DNA of 64,000 nucleotides from Argopecten irradians (Eukaryota > Mollusca > Bivalvia > Pectinida > Pectinidae): positions 35,085,604-35,149,603 of the forward strand of contig NC_091138.1 of the NCBI RefSeq assembly GCF_041381155.1, read 5' to 3'. Numbering within the stretch: position 1 is the stretch's first letter; the number at the start of each line of letters is the position of its first letter. A program made the position numbers and the translations under genes. The notes beneath the pieces were generated by a model. That model was not told the origin of the DNA. It did not search any database and saw only the letters and a list, made by a program, of their open reading frames with translations. Shown in pieces: positions 39,991-52,739 of the stretch.

Positions 39991-42409
39991 CCAAAACACT
40001 TACGACGTTAATCCTATGACGGGAATTAAAGTCAGTGTAGGTAAACCCAGACTCCAACTAATTATCGTCACTGTCAACCCAGTATTCCGGAAAATGATTT
40101 CCACCTAGCCTATACCCAGAAATCCGTAAGGTTAGATATTTCCCACAGGAAAGTCGTCGCGATTACAACATTCGGGTACAATGTACGTGTACCTCAGAAT
40201 TTGTTTTATTCGAAGGTTGTTAAATAAAAACTTTCTGCATCGTTTCCTTTCTTCGTTCTCAATACTCATGAACGATGCAGATGAGCTCTCATCACCATTA
40301 GAACTACCCATCTATACATATAACGTTTTGCTCGTCGTAACATTTCACAGCCCAGACTCGCGATAACCAGCACATCTGCTCAATTGGTTCACGACTCTCC
40401 TGTCATGTGATAATATCATAGTTTGTGAAATGTTTTGTAATTTGTTGAATCTATATTTACTTCTTACCATGACATTTGTTTTTCACTTCGTCAAAGATCA
40501 TCTTGTTTATATTCATTTTTAGAACCACATTTTTGAAGACAAAATTTGGCTGAGTAATATTCGTGCTTTTCTGTTATTTATTTCCTTTATGTCTATTGTA
40601 TGCAAAATGTGTAACAGACTACATTGTTAAGACCCCAGACTCACTATTAAACGTTTATTCTAGTTAATATCACAATAATTTTACCAAAGATCTTAAATAA
40701 AATATGGCTATATCAGCTGTAGGCGAGTCAGTTTTGGGAAAAGGTGTTGCGATTCATTCTATGTTAATGGAACAACTTCAAGTGGTACAAATATATCATT
40801 CACAAATAAAACATCTTCTTTGGATGATTTTTTTGTGTGATTCTACAGAATTATAACATAAATATATTCTCTATGTAACATCACAATTGGATAGCTATCA
40901 CCTGTATTAGTTCTTAATTTCAGAATTTTATTTTCTTTCTAAACTACCATCAGTTTTCATGTTTTTATAAAGATTGAATGATTACCAATGTTTTTTTTTT
41001 ATTTAAATATGTCAATACTGTCTGAGTGGAAACTATATGAAATGTATGTCTTGCCCCCAATCTTTCACTGCTCAGGTAATTCTCTGGCAATATATCTAAT
41101 GTCTTCTTCACAATCAAATCAAATGCTTGAATAGTTGTTGAATTTCATGAGTCATGTTTAATTTTATGCTGATATCATTTTCATATATTTGTTTTCACAT
41201 CTTTGCACATCTTGACTATGCTGATATTTGTTTTTCTATTGAAGTGTTTTGTAAGCTTCCAAGCCAACGATGTAAATTAATCGTAAATCGAGCGATTATT
41301 CACGTTTTCTCTGTATGCAAGTCTCTTTCTATTTATATACATTTCTATTCAAATACATTGTGAATATTACCTCGATTTGCAAGTAGTTTACATGGCATAG
41401 GCTACATTATATCGGGTGCAAGTCGATGATTCTATTTATCTTTTGATACACATCTCAATGTCCCCTTTACGTACTATTGTATAATCATATTAAAATGTCA
41501 TATTTGTGAAATAAATCACCTTTTTAATAATTAGTAATTTTGCTGCGAACCGGAGAATGATACTTTGATATTTGGATTTCAATTATTATTTTTCTTGTAT
41601 TTTCTAAAATAGTTTTTAAAAAATCTGTACTTATATGTCATTTTACACTTAAAAACAACGCGTTTGCCAGTACCTCCCTTAATTTTATGCACGTGCTTTT
41701 GCATTATCTTCTAATGTATTGATAAGCTATTGATTATGATTCTTCCTGTCCATTGCGTTTTGTACAATAGTTATTACAGAGTGGATGTTGAATTACAAGG
41801 GTGAAGGAGCATCATGCACGTGTTCTGTACACGTACGTACACGTGATTCAAATGTCAGCACACATGATTTGACATGACAGCACACGGGGAACTACACGTC
41901 ACTGCACGTGATTCTTGAACATATACATATGACATTACATGCTTGCTTATGTAACATGGAGATCAAAAAGAAAAAAAATAAGTTGTCATGGCGATGTATG
42001 TATAATGTGCTTGACAATTCTGGGTATCCTGCATTTGTATGGTAATTGTTATTTTTCTTCCTTAAAACAAAATTTTGTGTGTTAACGATGATCTTTACTA
42101 ACGATTATTTTATATTTTGCAATAAAAATCTGATCCCTCAAATGCAGTATTCTGTCGTATATTGCTCTTTATGTATTGTCATTCCTGTCTTATAGCAGAA
42201 GACACCAACAACGCTTTCAACAGATGAAGTTTTTACGCTTAAATTTTCCAAAATGTTCAAATAATTCAATTTTGTTTGTTACGAGCATTTTCATTGGCTG
42301 CAAAATTTACTTTATCAGCCAATAAAGGAAAAAATGGTGTCGCCGTTTGTGACGTTGCTTCTGATTGGCTGAGATGACGGCATAATGATTTCATAGACAA
42401 AAGAGTTCC
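39991..42409. other. Downstream of claudin-like gene, no gene seen
   Basis: AT-rich sequence with no supported exon. AATAAA-type hexamers near 40224, 40698, 41508 and 42120 are candidate 3' ends for the claudin-like transcript. None can be chosen from sequence alone. Confidence 0.4.
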
Positions 42410-43045
42410 AAAATGAATTTTGAATATTAAAAAGATTATCTTTAATAAATTGAATTATAAGGATTATATTTAATAGATTTTTTATGTTATGGAGTTATGA
42501 CACAAAAATCTGAGTGTACTCTCATCATAAACCGCTCCACGGTTTATTTAGAGTACACTCAGAATTTTTTGTCATTTAAGCATTGATGTCACTATTTCCT
42601 AATTTTATCGGGGTATGAAAAAAAAATTATTTGCAAACTGTGAATCCGCGTAGCGGATTCTCACAAAAGTTTGCAAACAATTTTTTTTTCATAACCCGAT
42701 AAAATTAAAAAATAGTGACATCAATACTTATAATAAATTTTATACTCTATTTGATAAAATGAAGTATGTTTAAATGTAGCATTATAGTGGTTTTTCAAGG
42801 GATTCTTTTTTCCGAATCAATACGCAACGTCAATGTCTCTATTGTGACGTCACGATAACGTCGCGGTTTCGCGCCAATCTCGGTTGTTGTTTTTTTTCAT
42901 AGTAGTATGAAAAAAAAAAAAAAAAAAAAAATATTGGCCAATCAGAAAGCCAGATTTGGTATGAAAACAAAGAAAAAATAATTATATCTCCATAACATGA
43001 AAAATCTATTCAAGTTGATACTTAAATAAATTGCTTATCTCCCTC
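42410..43045. mobile_element. Nested palindromic MITE cluster
   Basis: Three inverted repeats lie together. The outer arms are AATAGATTTTTTATGTTATG (about 42471) and CATAACATGAAAAATCTATT (about 42995). A hairpin at about 42497-42580 pairs CTGAGTGTACTCT with AGAGTACACTCAG. A second hairpin at about 42573-42733 pairs ATTGATGTCACTATTT, ATTTTATCGGG and TTTGCAAAC with their complements around a CCGCGTAGCGG centre. There is no coding capacity. Confidence 0.7.
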
Positions 43046-44050
43046 TAATTTTTTTTTATATATTTTACTTCTACGCGCATTGCCCAACGCACACATTGAA
43101 CTTTTGCATTTGATACAACCTATATACCAAACCAGCAGGCTCCTAAGCGTTAATCTCTCTATGGAATAAAAATTCCCAGGAACCTGTTTTTATCTTGGTA
43201 TTACAGTCCCTATATGATAATTAGATCGGAAGAGTTCCATTAGAATTCACACACGTAAAATGCCATAACAGTACAACCATCACGTGTGATGTTAACCCTG
43301 AGACACATAGGAAGGACCAACATATCAAAGGTATGACAAAACGGTCAATGGAAAGTGTGGAAGAGATTTTTTTCTGTCACCCGAATCGGCGCAAAATCAC
43401 AATATAAAATGGAAATAAGATGGTCACAACTAGTTCGCTAACCTGCCTGTATTAATAGGTTTTTTGTGCCTAATACGAAGATTTGAAAGTAGTTAGAAGA
43501 TATGATTATATAGACCAAAGAGAAGTTTAGCATATTTTATATTTCATTACTATATGCATCTTTCTCCAACCGTTGTTGACAATATCTCTATTTGTTATGA
43601 GCAGCAAAAACGATCACCTAATGTCAATATTTGACCAACATTATAAGAAGTTTCTGTATATGACTACTCCGCAAAGACTACATGACAATATATTATTTTG
43701 TCAATCATACAAGAAGAAAATGTATCAAAAATATTAAATCTTGCTATTATAAATTCGTACGTGCCCTCATTTCATGTATAATACTCAAAACACAAAATAG
43801 GAAAACAGCTATTTAAATACAGCTATTACAAAAATTGTATAGATTCTGCAGAATTACGTCACGCCTACGCTGGTGGCTAAGCATAACCTTGTAAATAGCG
43901 TAACTACTTTCAGTTACGTAGAAACTGACTGCAGTGTAAATTCGGTCTCCACCAATATTCTCCAGTGTTTATAACGATTTTTCTCAGGATGACACTGATT
44001 CACACTTTTATGTCAAACACGCATGTCCATGACGTTACCATACCAACACC
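43046..44050. other. Upstream region of repeat-protein gene
   Basis: Nothing identifiable apart from the core promoter described next. Confidence 0.4.
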
Positions 44051-44051
44051 T

Positions 44052-44058
44052 TATAAAA
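44052..44058 (+). promoter_or_regulatory. TATA box of the 1717-aa repeat-protein gene (predicted)
   Basis: TATAAAA lies 32 bp before an initiator-like ATCAGAG (A at about 44084). A splice donor (AAAAGG then gtaaga) follows at 44137. The spacing is what a TATA-driven animal promoter requires. The link to the coding exons 1.8 kb downstream is inferred. Confidence 0.5.
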
Positions 44059-44083
44059 CCTGAGATCGAAATAGTTTGATATC

Positions 44084-44136
44084 AGAGCAAGAAGCTGCTA
44101 GCAAGATAAAGTGAATTCCACGAATTTGTCAAAAGG
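44084..44136 (+). other. Predicted non-coding exon 1 of repeat-protein gene
   Basis: A short leader from the predicted start to the donor gtaaga, with no ATG in it. The matching acceptor would be the T-rich ttttttcag ending at 45718, which opens a 190-nt leader to the ATG at 45909. Other first exons are possible. Confidence 0.4.
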
Positions 44137-45718
44137 GTAAGAGCTTTATTATAAATTATGTTTGTCATTTTCGTAGTCGAATATCCAATTATTACAAAAC
44201 ATGATGATATGTTAAATGCAATTATTGTGACATAATTTGAAATATAAATAATTCAACATTAAACTGTTATAACGCATGCTATTTAAGGGATAAGCTACAT
44301 GCATAATATTCATCAATATTCGCAGGTAAAATGTTTCATAACTCGTTGCAGTGAGGATAAGAATATGTGGTTTAATCAAATTGTTTGATAAACATCTGTA
44401 AAAATCATTAAGACATGTATGATGGTTTAAATATGAATACATAGTAAAAAAAAACATACTTATTCTGTACTTTATCTATATAGAAAAGTATGTTAGATTT
44501 CCCTTTACGATTATCTGTTAAACTCCTTGAAATGTTACATAAGGTTGAATGCCACAGCTTGGCTTCTTTGTTTGACTGTATGTGGTTATCTTCGGGATAT
44601 GATGTTGTCACTATAAAGTAGTCTATCTAAGACGTTATTAGGTAGTACAATAAACCAGGTAACATATTATTTTAATGTACAGCCATTCCACAGTTCTAAA
44701 ACTGAATTTCAATTTTCAAATATTTTATTGACAAACAGATGTTAAAATGTCAATAGAATTAGACATCAGGCATAGCCTATCTTAGTCTTCTCCTGATGTT
44801 GGTATTACAAACAAAGCAAACATGACACATATATATATACACTGAGGTTTTTAAAGTAATAGGGAGGTAACTCCTCGATGAAGAAAGATATAATAGGTAA
44901 TCATATTTCTAGAACTGTAATTTGTGATGCTAAGGTTCAAAATTAGTGAGAATTTGAGAAAACTAGTCCCAAATCTTACAAGATAAAATATCAAACCCTA
45001 AACTGAGTGTGCCTAGAAGGGGGGTCTATACACGTAATAAAGCAGTATAGGTAAGCATAGTTATCTATTCACATAAATGAGAACGACAACGATGTCAGAC
45101 AAAATGCTGCATGAGGCTTTTTCCAAATCTGACTTTGTTATTTTTATTCAGTAACGTTTTCCTTTAACGAAATATCTTTGAAACTGATTTCAGAAAAAGT
45201 GATTAACTAAACCCAGGACAATAACATATTTTGATACCGATCATTTTCCATCTTCTGTTGCTTTCCTCTATATCATCACCGAAAAGTAAGAGACACATTT
45301 AAATGACATGAAGACAGATCTAAATGGAATTCAAATTCCAGAGTGCAGTATGTTTATGAGGCATACCTCATATCGGGTCGACCATCATTTCGTCAATAAA
45401 ACCTAAATTTTGTCAGGACTTGGATGTAACGTAGTGGTGTAAGCCACTTGTATGTCTGGCTAGACGATTGGGTGCCATATAATTTAACTTTGAGGCCCGG
45501 GAAGGGCATGAATCATAAAATTGTCATCTGTCGTCACTTGTGTGTCTGAGAATTGTTCAACTTGATATAGACACAAGTTTCTAGAAGTCTATTTAGTTCT
45601 ATTTCGTGTGGTATGTTTTATAGACATGTCAAAATATCACTGATCCTTATGCTTCCTTATAACTATATCCGGAAATTATATTGCATCGTTGTTTTTTACC
45701 TATTCCTTGTTTTTTCAG
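44137..45718 (+). other. Predicted 5' leader intron of repeat-protein gene
   Basis: It is bounded by gtaaga and ttttttcag. I see nothing distinctive inside except a TA run near 44830 and a diverged tRNA-like or SINE-like patch near 45430-45500. Confidence 0.4.
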
Positions 45719-45908
45719 TGTTAACTAAACATCAGAGAAGGCATTCGCAAGAAGTGGAAGCTTAAGGTAGTGTCGTTTCAAATCTGAACGAGAAACATTC
45801 CGATTTAAAAAGAACTGGAAATATAAGAAAGAATATTGGTATTTTTAAAAGAGGAGGACATAGTTGTATGATAAATATACAGTTGAAACAACTTAAAATA
45901 GAACAATC
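45719..45908 (+). promoter_or_regulatory. 5' untranslated leader with overlapping upstream ORF
   Basis: An ATG at 45868 in weak context (T at -3, A at +4) opens a frame of about 36 codons that overlaps the main start at 45909 in a different frame. If translated it would compete with the main start. The weak context suggests it is mostly bypassed. Confidence 0.4.
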
Positions 45909-48900
45909 ATGGAAGGGAAAACTAACATGGCGGACGGGACAGATGAAGGATTACCAGCAGAACACGTGCCATCGTTGAAGGGTTCTGCACTGAGCTCCTC
46001 GATTTTCACCGAAAAAACAATTCATGAATCTGTACATACCATACAGAAAAAGAAGAATGTGAGCACTGAACTTGTTGACAACTCTAATGTTATTTTCACC
46101 CAGTCTCAAATTTCTCCTTGCCAGAAAAATCAGGCTATAGAGGCAACATCACCTAAATTGCCAAACATCCCTCTCAGACGAAAATCACACTCGAATAACA
46201 GAGAAAATCCGTCAGAATCTATGCCCGCAGTGAGGAAAAAATCCATTGCCGATATTACCTCAAAAGAAGAACAAGTAGGGGAAACTCTGGCGGCTGATTT
46301 TGGACATAAGTTGATTTTAGGAAATGCGGAGACAGATAATAAATTATATGAAATGGAATGTTGTGCCGAAGAAAGCAAACAACAGTCAATTCCCTCTCCA
46401 AAATTATTTCGGAGGAGGAAGTCTCTTGTGAAAGACGGAGAATTCTCCGAACAAAGTTCTTTGGAGCAGCAACAAAATCTCATTGGAAAGACAGATAACA
46501 TCGAAATGAAGATGTCCCAATCAAAGAAAAAATCTGTAAGAAAAAAGGCTTTACGGAAAAAGATAGAGGAAAACCACCTGCTTTTACATACTCAGACGGT
46601 CCTATCAAATTCCAGAATCGCAGATGGGAAAACTAAAATTGACAGATGGCACGAGCGAAAAAACTCAAACGTTTGTAATGTTAACCGAGAAAATTATAGC
46701 TTGGACTGTCAGCAAAGGTCAGATATCACAAAGGTAGCCAATGAAAATGTTAGACGGAAGTCAATGATAAATTACGCACCAAACAGAGCAGAAACAAACG
46801 CCGTTCCAAACGTTCTTCAAAGACGTAAGTCCGTAGGAATAATTGATCAAAGAGGAATGACAATGTCGATTAGTGATAGTGGTCAAGCTTTTGGTAACTC
46901 TGTGAGACGGACATCTGAGGTCACTGATAGCAATTGTTCAAAAACATTTCAGTTAAACAATCGGTATGCTAATGGAAAAGAGGTGGCGTACAAATCAACG
47001 AAAGTTATTCGAAAGAAAAAGAAAAAGAAACGCGTGTCGCGCGCAGAAGGACGACCGGCTCAGCAAAGTTATAACGGAAGTGATTCATCCGACCATCAAC
47101 GCGGAATTACCGATAACTCCGTCGTTTCAAGAACAACACAAGAATCGACAGCCTCGCCGAAATTGGCTCGGGATTTTGAAGCTATGGATATTCAAACCCC
47201 AATACGAAGGCGTTCAAGACTGATGGATTCGTCTGCAAAATACAATGATGAAATAGGGATTCAATGCCAATCCGGCGATAGCGATACTGTGATTCCAGAA
47301 TCTGGGTTGTGCGATAACGCGTATATTGATTCGCATCAACACATTGACAACATGAAAGCATATATACCGCCATTTGAACCCAAAGAGAGGAAGTCAATCC
47401 AAGACAGCAATGGTATCGAGAGACAAAAGTCAAGATCTCCACGTGTAAGGAAAAGAACAAAGTATATAGAAGAAGAAGGCAATAAGAGAACGAATTCTCT
47501 GTCTCCACTAGAACTACAAAGAAAACAACCCATTCATATAGACGACAATAAGAACCGGCCGTCAGACTGTCCACGAGCTCAGCGAAACAACAGCAAACAT
47601 ACTCAGTACATCGGCAGGGTGGCTTCTTTGTCCCCACTGGCTAGACAGAGAGGGAGATCGGCTATTCAAAACGCTGATGATGTTAGTCCGCAAGGTTCTA
47701 TTTCGCCAATAGAACACAGGGCAATTCAGGGAGCTGATGTCCTCAACCGACATCCATCTACATCTCCACGGTTGCGACAGAGAAAGGCAATTGTTCAATA
47801 TAATGACTGTGTCAAGAAAGTAGCACCAATATCGCCTCTAGCTAAAGAACCGCTTCGAGATCATATCGATGTAGCTTCTCCTCCGAATTCTCCGACACCG
47901 GAAAAGAGAGTATATCCTCAGGACGCTGAAAAGGAAGAATTATCCTATCAAAGGAGAGAACCAGTTCAAGATATGGACTTAAACGATTTAACGGATATAA
48001 TTCGATATAGGAGAAAATCAAGACAGGATATTGACATGAGAGGATCACCAAGTTTACAACGAAAAGAAATTCCGATTCAATATGCTGAACACGAAACTCA
48101 AATAAACAGATCTCCACTGGTACAACGCAGAATGCAGACTATTCATGATACTGATCACCAACATCAAATGACAACCTCCCGAAAGATACCGCAGTCTTCA
48201 GGTCCTGATTCGGATACTCGAGAGTCTACTTCGATAACTTATGCACGACAAAGAAGAAGGTCCTGTCAAGAGGTCGATGTAAATAATCAACTTTCTATGT
48301 CGCCATCTTTACGACGAAGAAGGAAATCTATACAGGATATCAACGTAAACAATCAGCTCCAATTGTCCCCAACAATGCGAAGAAGGAGAAAATCTATCCA
48401 AGATGTCGATTTTCATAATCAGCAAGCTACGTCACCCTACTTGGGTCAAAGAACACCCATAAGTGCTGATATAGATATTCAACAATGTATGTCTCCGTCT
48501 GCAATCATGTCCAAAGGCGGACGGCAAAGACGAAAATCCATTCAAGATGTTGATTTAAATACTCAGGTTGTTATGTCGCCAAATTTACGACATCGAAGAA
48601 TTTCTATAGATTTCGATGTAAATAGTCAGCAATTTGGAATTTCTACATCTGCAAGCATACCCCAAGGTGTACGTCAAAGGAAACAATCCATTCAAGATGT
48701 TGATGTGAACAGCCAACTACCAGTGTCCCCGTCTATGCGACGAAGGAGAAAGTCTGTACAAGATATCGCATGTGTAGGACGAAGAACCTCAATAGGTGCC
48801 GATACCGACAGCGAGCAATGTATATCTCAGACTATGATCGTGTCCAAAGGTGCACGGCAAAGAAGAAAATCCATTCAAGATGTTGATTTAAATACTCAAA

Positions 48901-49773
48901 TAGCTACGTCGACATATGAAGGACGAAGGACATCTATAGATGCCGATATAAATAGCCAGTTCTGTATGTCACCATTCTTATCCCAAGGTGTCCGCCGAAG
49001 ATCCATTCAGGATGTCGACAATACTAACCAACTGCCCTTATCACCAAGATTACGGCATCGAAGAAAGTCCGTTCAAGAAGCAGTCGACCTGAAAATGCAA
49101 TCACGTCTTTCACCAATAATTCGACGAAAATTAATGTCTTTTGGCGATCACAAAGACGGTATAACAGGCACATGTGGATATCCGAACCAACATGACATTA
49201 ATGGAAATGCGAGTCTAGGAAATATGTCCCATATTGTAAGACAGAGAAGAAAATCATTTCAGGATGCAGACGATGCTATGAAATATGCATCATTTTCGCC
49301 ACGCTTACAAAGAAGAACTTCTATAAATGATAATGATGAAAATAAGGTCCTAATGTCATCTCCTTCGTATTTACAAGGTTTGAAAAACATTAATCCACAC
49401 CAATATGACATGCAACATGATCCATTTATAAGTCAGAAATATATGTCGGAAGATGAAATCAACATGGCAGTGCGTTCGAGGCCAAGGAGGGCATCGCTTC
49501 AAGACGGAGATAGAATGATGCCATTAAGTCCAAATTCTCTGTTACACAGAAGTAAATATTACACAGACATGGATGGAACCGTAGTACATCAGTCATTTTC
49601 ACCATCTTTACAACGCCGGAGGCAGATGTATGCCCTCGGAGGCAGGGAGGATGGTCAGAAAAGATTCCAGCGGTCGCCTGACTACTGTAATCTCGGATCA
49701 CCCGGCAGTGAAACACTTCTGACTCACCCAGTAGATGATGTCGTCTTGGTTTCCGGAGGTCAGCCAGTTGCAG
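45909..49773 (+). CDS. First coding exon of repeat-protein gene
   Basis: A 3865-nt exon encoding residues 1-1288 plus one base. If the donor at 49774 is not used, the frame continues 25 codons to a stop at 49850, giving a 1313-aa form. The donor's strong gtgagt and the exact phase match to the next exon favour splicing, but a retained-intron isoform is possible. Long open frames on the opposite strand here are shadows of the repeats. Confidence 0.85.
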
Positions 49774-51693
49774 GTGAGTGTGCAAATTCTAATTTACTAG
49801 TACAAGACGTGTTCCGTAAAAAAGTCCAAGAGGCCCAAAAGACCTCCTAACCTGAATATATCCCAGTAAGGATAGATTGGGTCGGATTGGTTGGCAGAGT
49901 CACTATTTATATACAATTCCGTTACTTCAGGACGTTTTTGATCATTACTTTGAGAACCTTAATCTTATCTCTACATTCCTTATTTTAGGCCTTGCACCTG
50001 CCACATAAAGTTTTGTGGAACGCTAAGTACGAGTTAGTTCTACCGTTTTCAATGTTAACCTGTCTATATATCTAGAAATCAGCAAACAAAGTAAAACAAA
50101 CCAGTCCTTGAGACTGTCGTTGCTGAAACGTAGAAGCATTTGACATTTGAATTCTTTTAAATCTTAATCTTATAAGTCAAATATAATTAATCATATCTGA
50201 TTGTCTAGTATGGATGAATCACTCCTTGGTATTATCTGTGTTGTAAAATTCGTTACAAACATGTCTACCCAAATACTTTTAGTACAATTCTAAAAGCAAA
50301 ATTGCATCTATGACCCAAATACAAGTATATTTATATATTCGAACATTTAAAATGGGGAATGGAAACATCAGTTTAATAGTGCACTTAATTTATTCAAATT
50401 ATAGATTCCAAGATAGATGAGGATGACCCGGTAAAGCCCGAGAGAAAGAGGTCCCTGTCACTGTCGAAAATCCTCGACAAAGAGATGTCAGATCAGTTAG
50501 GCATGCTCCGCAGTGCTACTTCTGCGACTGTCCTGTCGTTTAATCGAGACGTAACGCTGTCGTTGGACGGACAGATATCGCCTTCACCTGGACGAGAATC
50601 AAAGTCAACATTAATTCAGAAAAATGTAAGAGAGAAATTGGCAAAATCTGCAAGAAGAAGTTCATTTCCTGCGGTTTTGGATCCCTTAAGCGTTGGAACT
50701 CTTAGTGGTTTAAAGGGAAGAAACATGGAAATAAAACCAATCGAACAGACGGATAACTTTGGACCATTTTCCCGAAGGGCCCGAAAGGCATCCTTAATTT
50801 CAAATCACTCACAATCACAAACCTTTCAGGATAAGGATCTAGAGAAACCACGATTAAAACGAAAAACTTCTCTTCCTGTCGGTATGCTGACACACGTAAT
50901 GCAACAAGAGCATGAAGTCGTGGCTCATGATCTGTCGTTTATTCAGAATGCTGCAAATCCAGTTTCATGCAAACACAAAACAAGAAGGATGTCACAAGAT
51001 AGAGAAGAAATGGCAACTGGCATGGCTTGTCAGAATACGGATAATTTTGGAGGAGCCAGACGCAAAACCAGAAGAATGTCGCTTCCGGATACACTCATGT
51101 TTTCCAACATCGCTGATTTCTCAGTGCAATCATTTTGTCATCAAATTCCTGAAAATATTCGGCGAGTTCCTGGAGCGAAGTACATCCAAAATCCTTTTGA
51201 ACAGCAGAGTAATTTGTGTCTTCAACGACCGATTAATCCTTGTGGCGACGATACTAACTTCCCAGGTGATGACTTTGCCAACACTATGAGGTATCCGCCA
51301 ATTAATAACGAAGATTTGATGTTAGACGATGAGGAAACATTACAGATGAACGAGGGTGAAGAACTGGATGGTATACTACAATGTCAGACACCCGTGGTGT
51401 CTCCTGTTATCAGTGATTTAGACGAAGATAAAAAATCCGAACAGGATGTAGTTATGCCGTGTCTAAGCAGGCAGGATTCTATAATATCAGATGTAACACT
51501 TCCGCCACGTACACCGGAACCGGAAGTCATGGCTGAGTTTAGTCATGGAAACGTTGAAGGAATTCAAGCAGACGCTCAGTCTTATAAACCGCGATATTGC
51601 TGGTGTACACGATGTAAGCTTATGTATCGAATGTACAAGGATGATGACTCAGTGTTAGAATCCTGGGGAAATTACCCTTGTTTTAAATTTTGA
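45909..51693 (+). CDS. Large basic phospho-site repeat protein, function unknown (1717 aa)
   Basis: The coding sequence joins 45909-49773 and 50405-51693 (intron phase 1, donor gtgagt, acceptor attatag), giving 5154 nt and 1717 aa. The start has a good Kozak context (A at -3, G at +4). The protein is rich in Arg, Lys, Ser, Gln and Asp, has no membrane segment or recognised domain, and is probably disordered. From about residue 490 to 1245 it consists of repeated units with a basophilic kinase site and a proline-directed site. The best-kept units, about residues 780-1060, read RRRRKSIQDVD, then N-x-Q, then SP and R-rich sequence. Earlier units are more decayed. The second exon adds isolated sites of the same type (RKASL, KRKTSL, TRRMS) and a Cys-containing C-terminus (C1687, C1689, C1692, C1714). 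R-R-x-S sites suit PKA-type or related kinases. That the protein is phosphorylated is inference. I do not recognise the family. Confidence 0.85.
49774..50404 (+). other. Intron of repeat-protein gene
   Basis: A 631-bp GT-AG phase 1 intron. Its AT-rich content contrasts with the flanking coding sequence. Nothing else is seen in it. Confidence 0.75.
50405..51693 (+). CDS. Terminal coding exon of repeat-protein gene
   Basis: The frame is open from the acceptor, upstream of the first ATG at 50485. The first 27 codons include an acidic DEDD stretch and KRSLSLSK. The exon encodes residues 1289-1717, with four further RxxS-type sites, an acidic middle (DDEE, NEGEE) and the C-terminal Cys cluster. 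It ends at TGA. Confidence 0.8.
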
Positions 51694-52611
51694 GTTATAG
51701 ACAGGCTACATTTATCGTTATAATGCAAACTTAAGCTTCATGTACACTGTTCTTTGATCTTCAGTTGATATCATGACCTTCCGTGAACCGAAATATTTTG
51801 GCGTCGGGATATTTTAGCGTTTTTGTATCAAAATAGGATCGTTAAATTTTGGAGCGTTCAAAAATGGCATTTCCTGTGCTCTGTAATTTTTGGGCACATA
51901 ATAATGAAAGACTTTCTGACAGGTGGGTTACAGTTGCAAAATCATTTTCTGATTCAAGTTTGCAGTTTTTCTCTTTTTTAAAAAAGGGGTTGCCTGATAT
52001 AAGTGGCACTCGGTACTTTGGTGGAATTATAAAACATCACGCGAAGAACAACCGAAAAATGTGAATTGTTTATCACAAAGAGACACTCGACCTCATGCTA
52101 AATGATAATCACACCTAAAATGTGTAAAAACTAAAAGCTGTATTTCAAAATCCTGATCTATGTATATTCGATGGTGCTATAAACACTTAATATACTTACA
52201 CATATATAGTTATACCGGTATAACCAAAGATGTGTTATAATCTAGATATGATTTACAAGATTATATATATTTAGTATACTTTTAGTTAAACATTCTTCTG
52301 TCTTCATCTTTAATATTGTATATATTAATCAAACATTAAAACCGACATATATAAACAGAATGGAATGTCATCTAAGTCGAACTCCATAAGTGCCAGTATT
52401 TTGGCGATAATAGGCCATTGTCATCTGGAATTGTGCCTCGTTTTCATCTGCTTTTTTAAACATAAGGTAATGAAAAGAGAAACACGCATCCAAAATACTT
52501 TTGAAAGCATCTCAGTATGACCTGTCCGATAATAAGCAATAGAAATATCATGTTAGACAGAGATTTTTAAGATAAAAGAAAGATCATCAAGAGTGACTAC
52601 CATATTTGGGC
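51694..52611 (+). other. 3' flank / probable 3' UTR of repeat-protein gene
   Basis: AT-rich sequence after the stop. Parts of it (for example about 52060-52250) have diverged counterparts at 53165-53340, so it belongs to the duplicated segment. The nearest good plus-strand AATAAA is at about 53357, inside the duplicate. Confidence 0.45.
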
Positions 52612-52612
52612 C

Positions 52613-52724
52613 CAGTTATATGAACATTCCTTTAATAACTTTAATGCCATAAAACTCCCAATTGAAAACATTAAAGGGAACATAACTTAAGTCAAATTTG
52701 AGGAATGTTCTTGAAATTGGACCA
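52613..52724. mobile_element. Short palindromic MITE (about 110 bp)
   Basis: GGGCCCAGTTATATGAACAT at the left pairs with ATGTTCTTGAAATTGGACC at the right. The same terminus type (GGGCCAGTTTCACGAACATT) occurs at 57038 and inverted at 60750-60782. It sits between the gene's 3' end and its decayed duplicate. Confidence 0.65.
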
Positions 52725-52739
52725 AGACACCTACGGTGA

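Noticed and set aside
47182..47637. Minus-strand 151-codon frame, and other antisense frames at 46130-46501, 47842-48117 and 49459-49785
   Set aside because: Shadows of the repeat-protein coding exon. Arg/Ser-rich codons on the plus strand deplete stops on the minus strand.
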